From positions 102,501-166,500 of the forward strand of contig JABMCL010000732.1 in NCBI GenBank assembly GCA_018857735.1: 64,000 nt of DNA, in the 5' to 3' direction. Positions within the stretch are counted from its first letter, which is position 1, and every line of letters starts with the position of its first letter. The position numbers and the translations under genes were made by a program. Source of the DNA: Alviniconcha marisindica. Its lineage: Eukaryota > Mollusca > Gastropoda > Provannidae. The notes beneath the pieces are model-generated. The model was not told the origin of the DNA and searched no databases. It saw only the letters and a program-made list of their open reading frames with translations. Below are positions 63,586 through 64,000 of this stretch, piece by piece.

Positions 63586-63722
63586 CCATATAATACCTTA
63601 CGTAAATAGTTTTGGTAGGTGCTCTACATGTGTATAGAATATTGTATTTAGTTTAATACATACCATGTGAGCGCTCAGGGTGTTGATGAGCACATAATAA
63701 ATATACATTATTATTATTATGA
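63585..63722 (+). mobile_element. Dispersed repeat, copy near the right edge
   Basis: CCATATAATACCTTACGTAA, TTTTGGTAGGTGCTCTACAT, the palindrome TGAGCGCTCA (63668-63677) and a final ATTATTATTATTATG; same family as 35565 and 12826. The TATT-rich end looks like a retroelement tail. Confidence 0.65.
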
Positions 63723-64000
63723 TTTCACGCCAGCCCACAGGCAACTAACTCTAGAAGCCCCTGTGTGCAGGGGTCAGGATCATCAATCTCAGTAACGCTG
63801 CTCAGCGACTGCAGCTTGCATCATCAAACATTCTGAGCAAATGTACAACGTTTTCAACAGATTTCATATATATTTATGTAGATATTTAACTTACCACAGT
63901 TGATAGACTAGTGACGAAAGCATAAACATGGAAGAAAAGATTTACATAAAGATTGAGTAAGGTCTGAGGTAAGTGAGTAAATTACACAGTAAGAATGGCG
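63723..64000. other. Right edge, nothing recognised
   Basis: Unique-looking sequence without coding or RNA signal; a gene extending beyond the edge cannot be judged. Confidence 0.35.

Overview
The window is animal nuclear DNA. Its genes are split by GT-AG introns, its intergenic space is full of tRNA-derived SINEs and 3' ends of non-LTR retrotransposons, and an unusually large share is tandem repeat: (GT)n/(CA)n runs, poly-C/G tracts and more than twenty minisatellites with units of about 23 to 125 bp. The repeat load, the SINE types and the protein similarities suggest a mollusc, probably a marine gastropod. That placement is inference and no species is claimed.

Two protein-coding genes can be built exon by exon with consistent splice phases. 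On the minus strand, 12614 down to 7466, four coding exons give a 409-residue CRAL-TRIO (Sec14-like) lipid-binding protein with a repetitive, acidic C-terminal tail. On the plus strand, 34926 to 52821, fourteen coding exons give a 668-residue NIMA-related kinase that matches NEK11 from the glycine-rich loop to the C-terminal tail. The two genes diverge and are about 22 kb apart. They have no evident functional link: one is a lipid-transfer type protein, the other a cell-cycle/DNA-damage kinase.

Layout: 1-7400 holds retroelement fragments, a THAP-domain pseudogene between inverted repeats (2784-3300), a 4.25-5.14 kb minisatellite and a hairpin-forming minisatellite (5.65-6.25 kb). 7466-12633 is the CRAL-TRIO gene. 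13.3-34.9 kb is intergenic: a G-rich tract, a C-depleted LINE-like 3' region, two adjacent SINEs, and 36-bp, 37-bp and 23-bp arrays. 34.9-52.8 kb is NEK11. 52.8-59.2 kb is its likely 3' UTR/downstream region with several arrays. 59.3-64 kb holds more arrays and no recognisable exon; it may be the 3' region of a minus-strand gene outside the window.

The most notable pattern is that many intronic minisatellites are built from the gene's own splice junctions. At eight exon-intron boundaries in the two genes, the repeat unit contains, or directly abuts, the exon edge plus the acceptor or donor, producing ladders of decoy splice sites. One of them (NEK11 exon 10) has a 33-bp period, so each of its nine donors keeps the reading frame. 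NEK11 exon 3, which carries the catalytic HRD motif, lies in such an array and has an anomalous sequence just before HRD that may be a consensus error.
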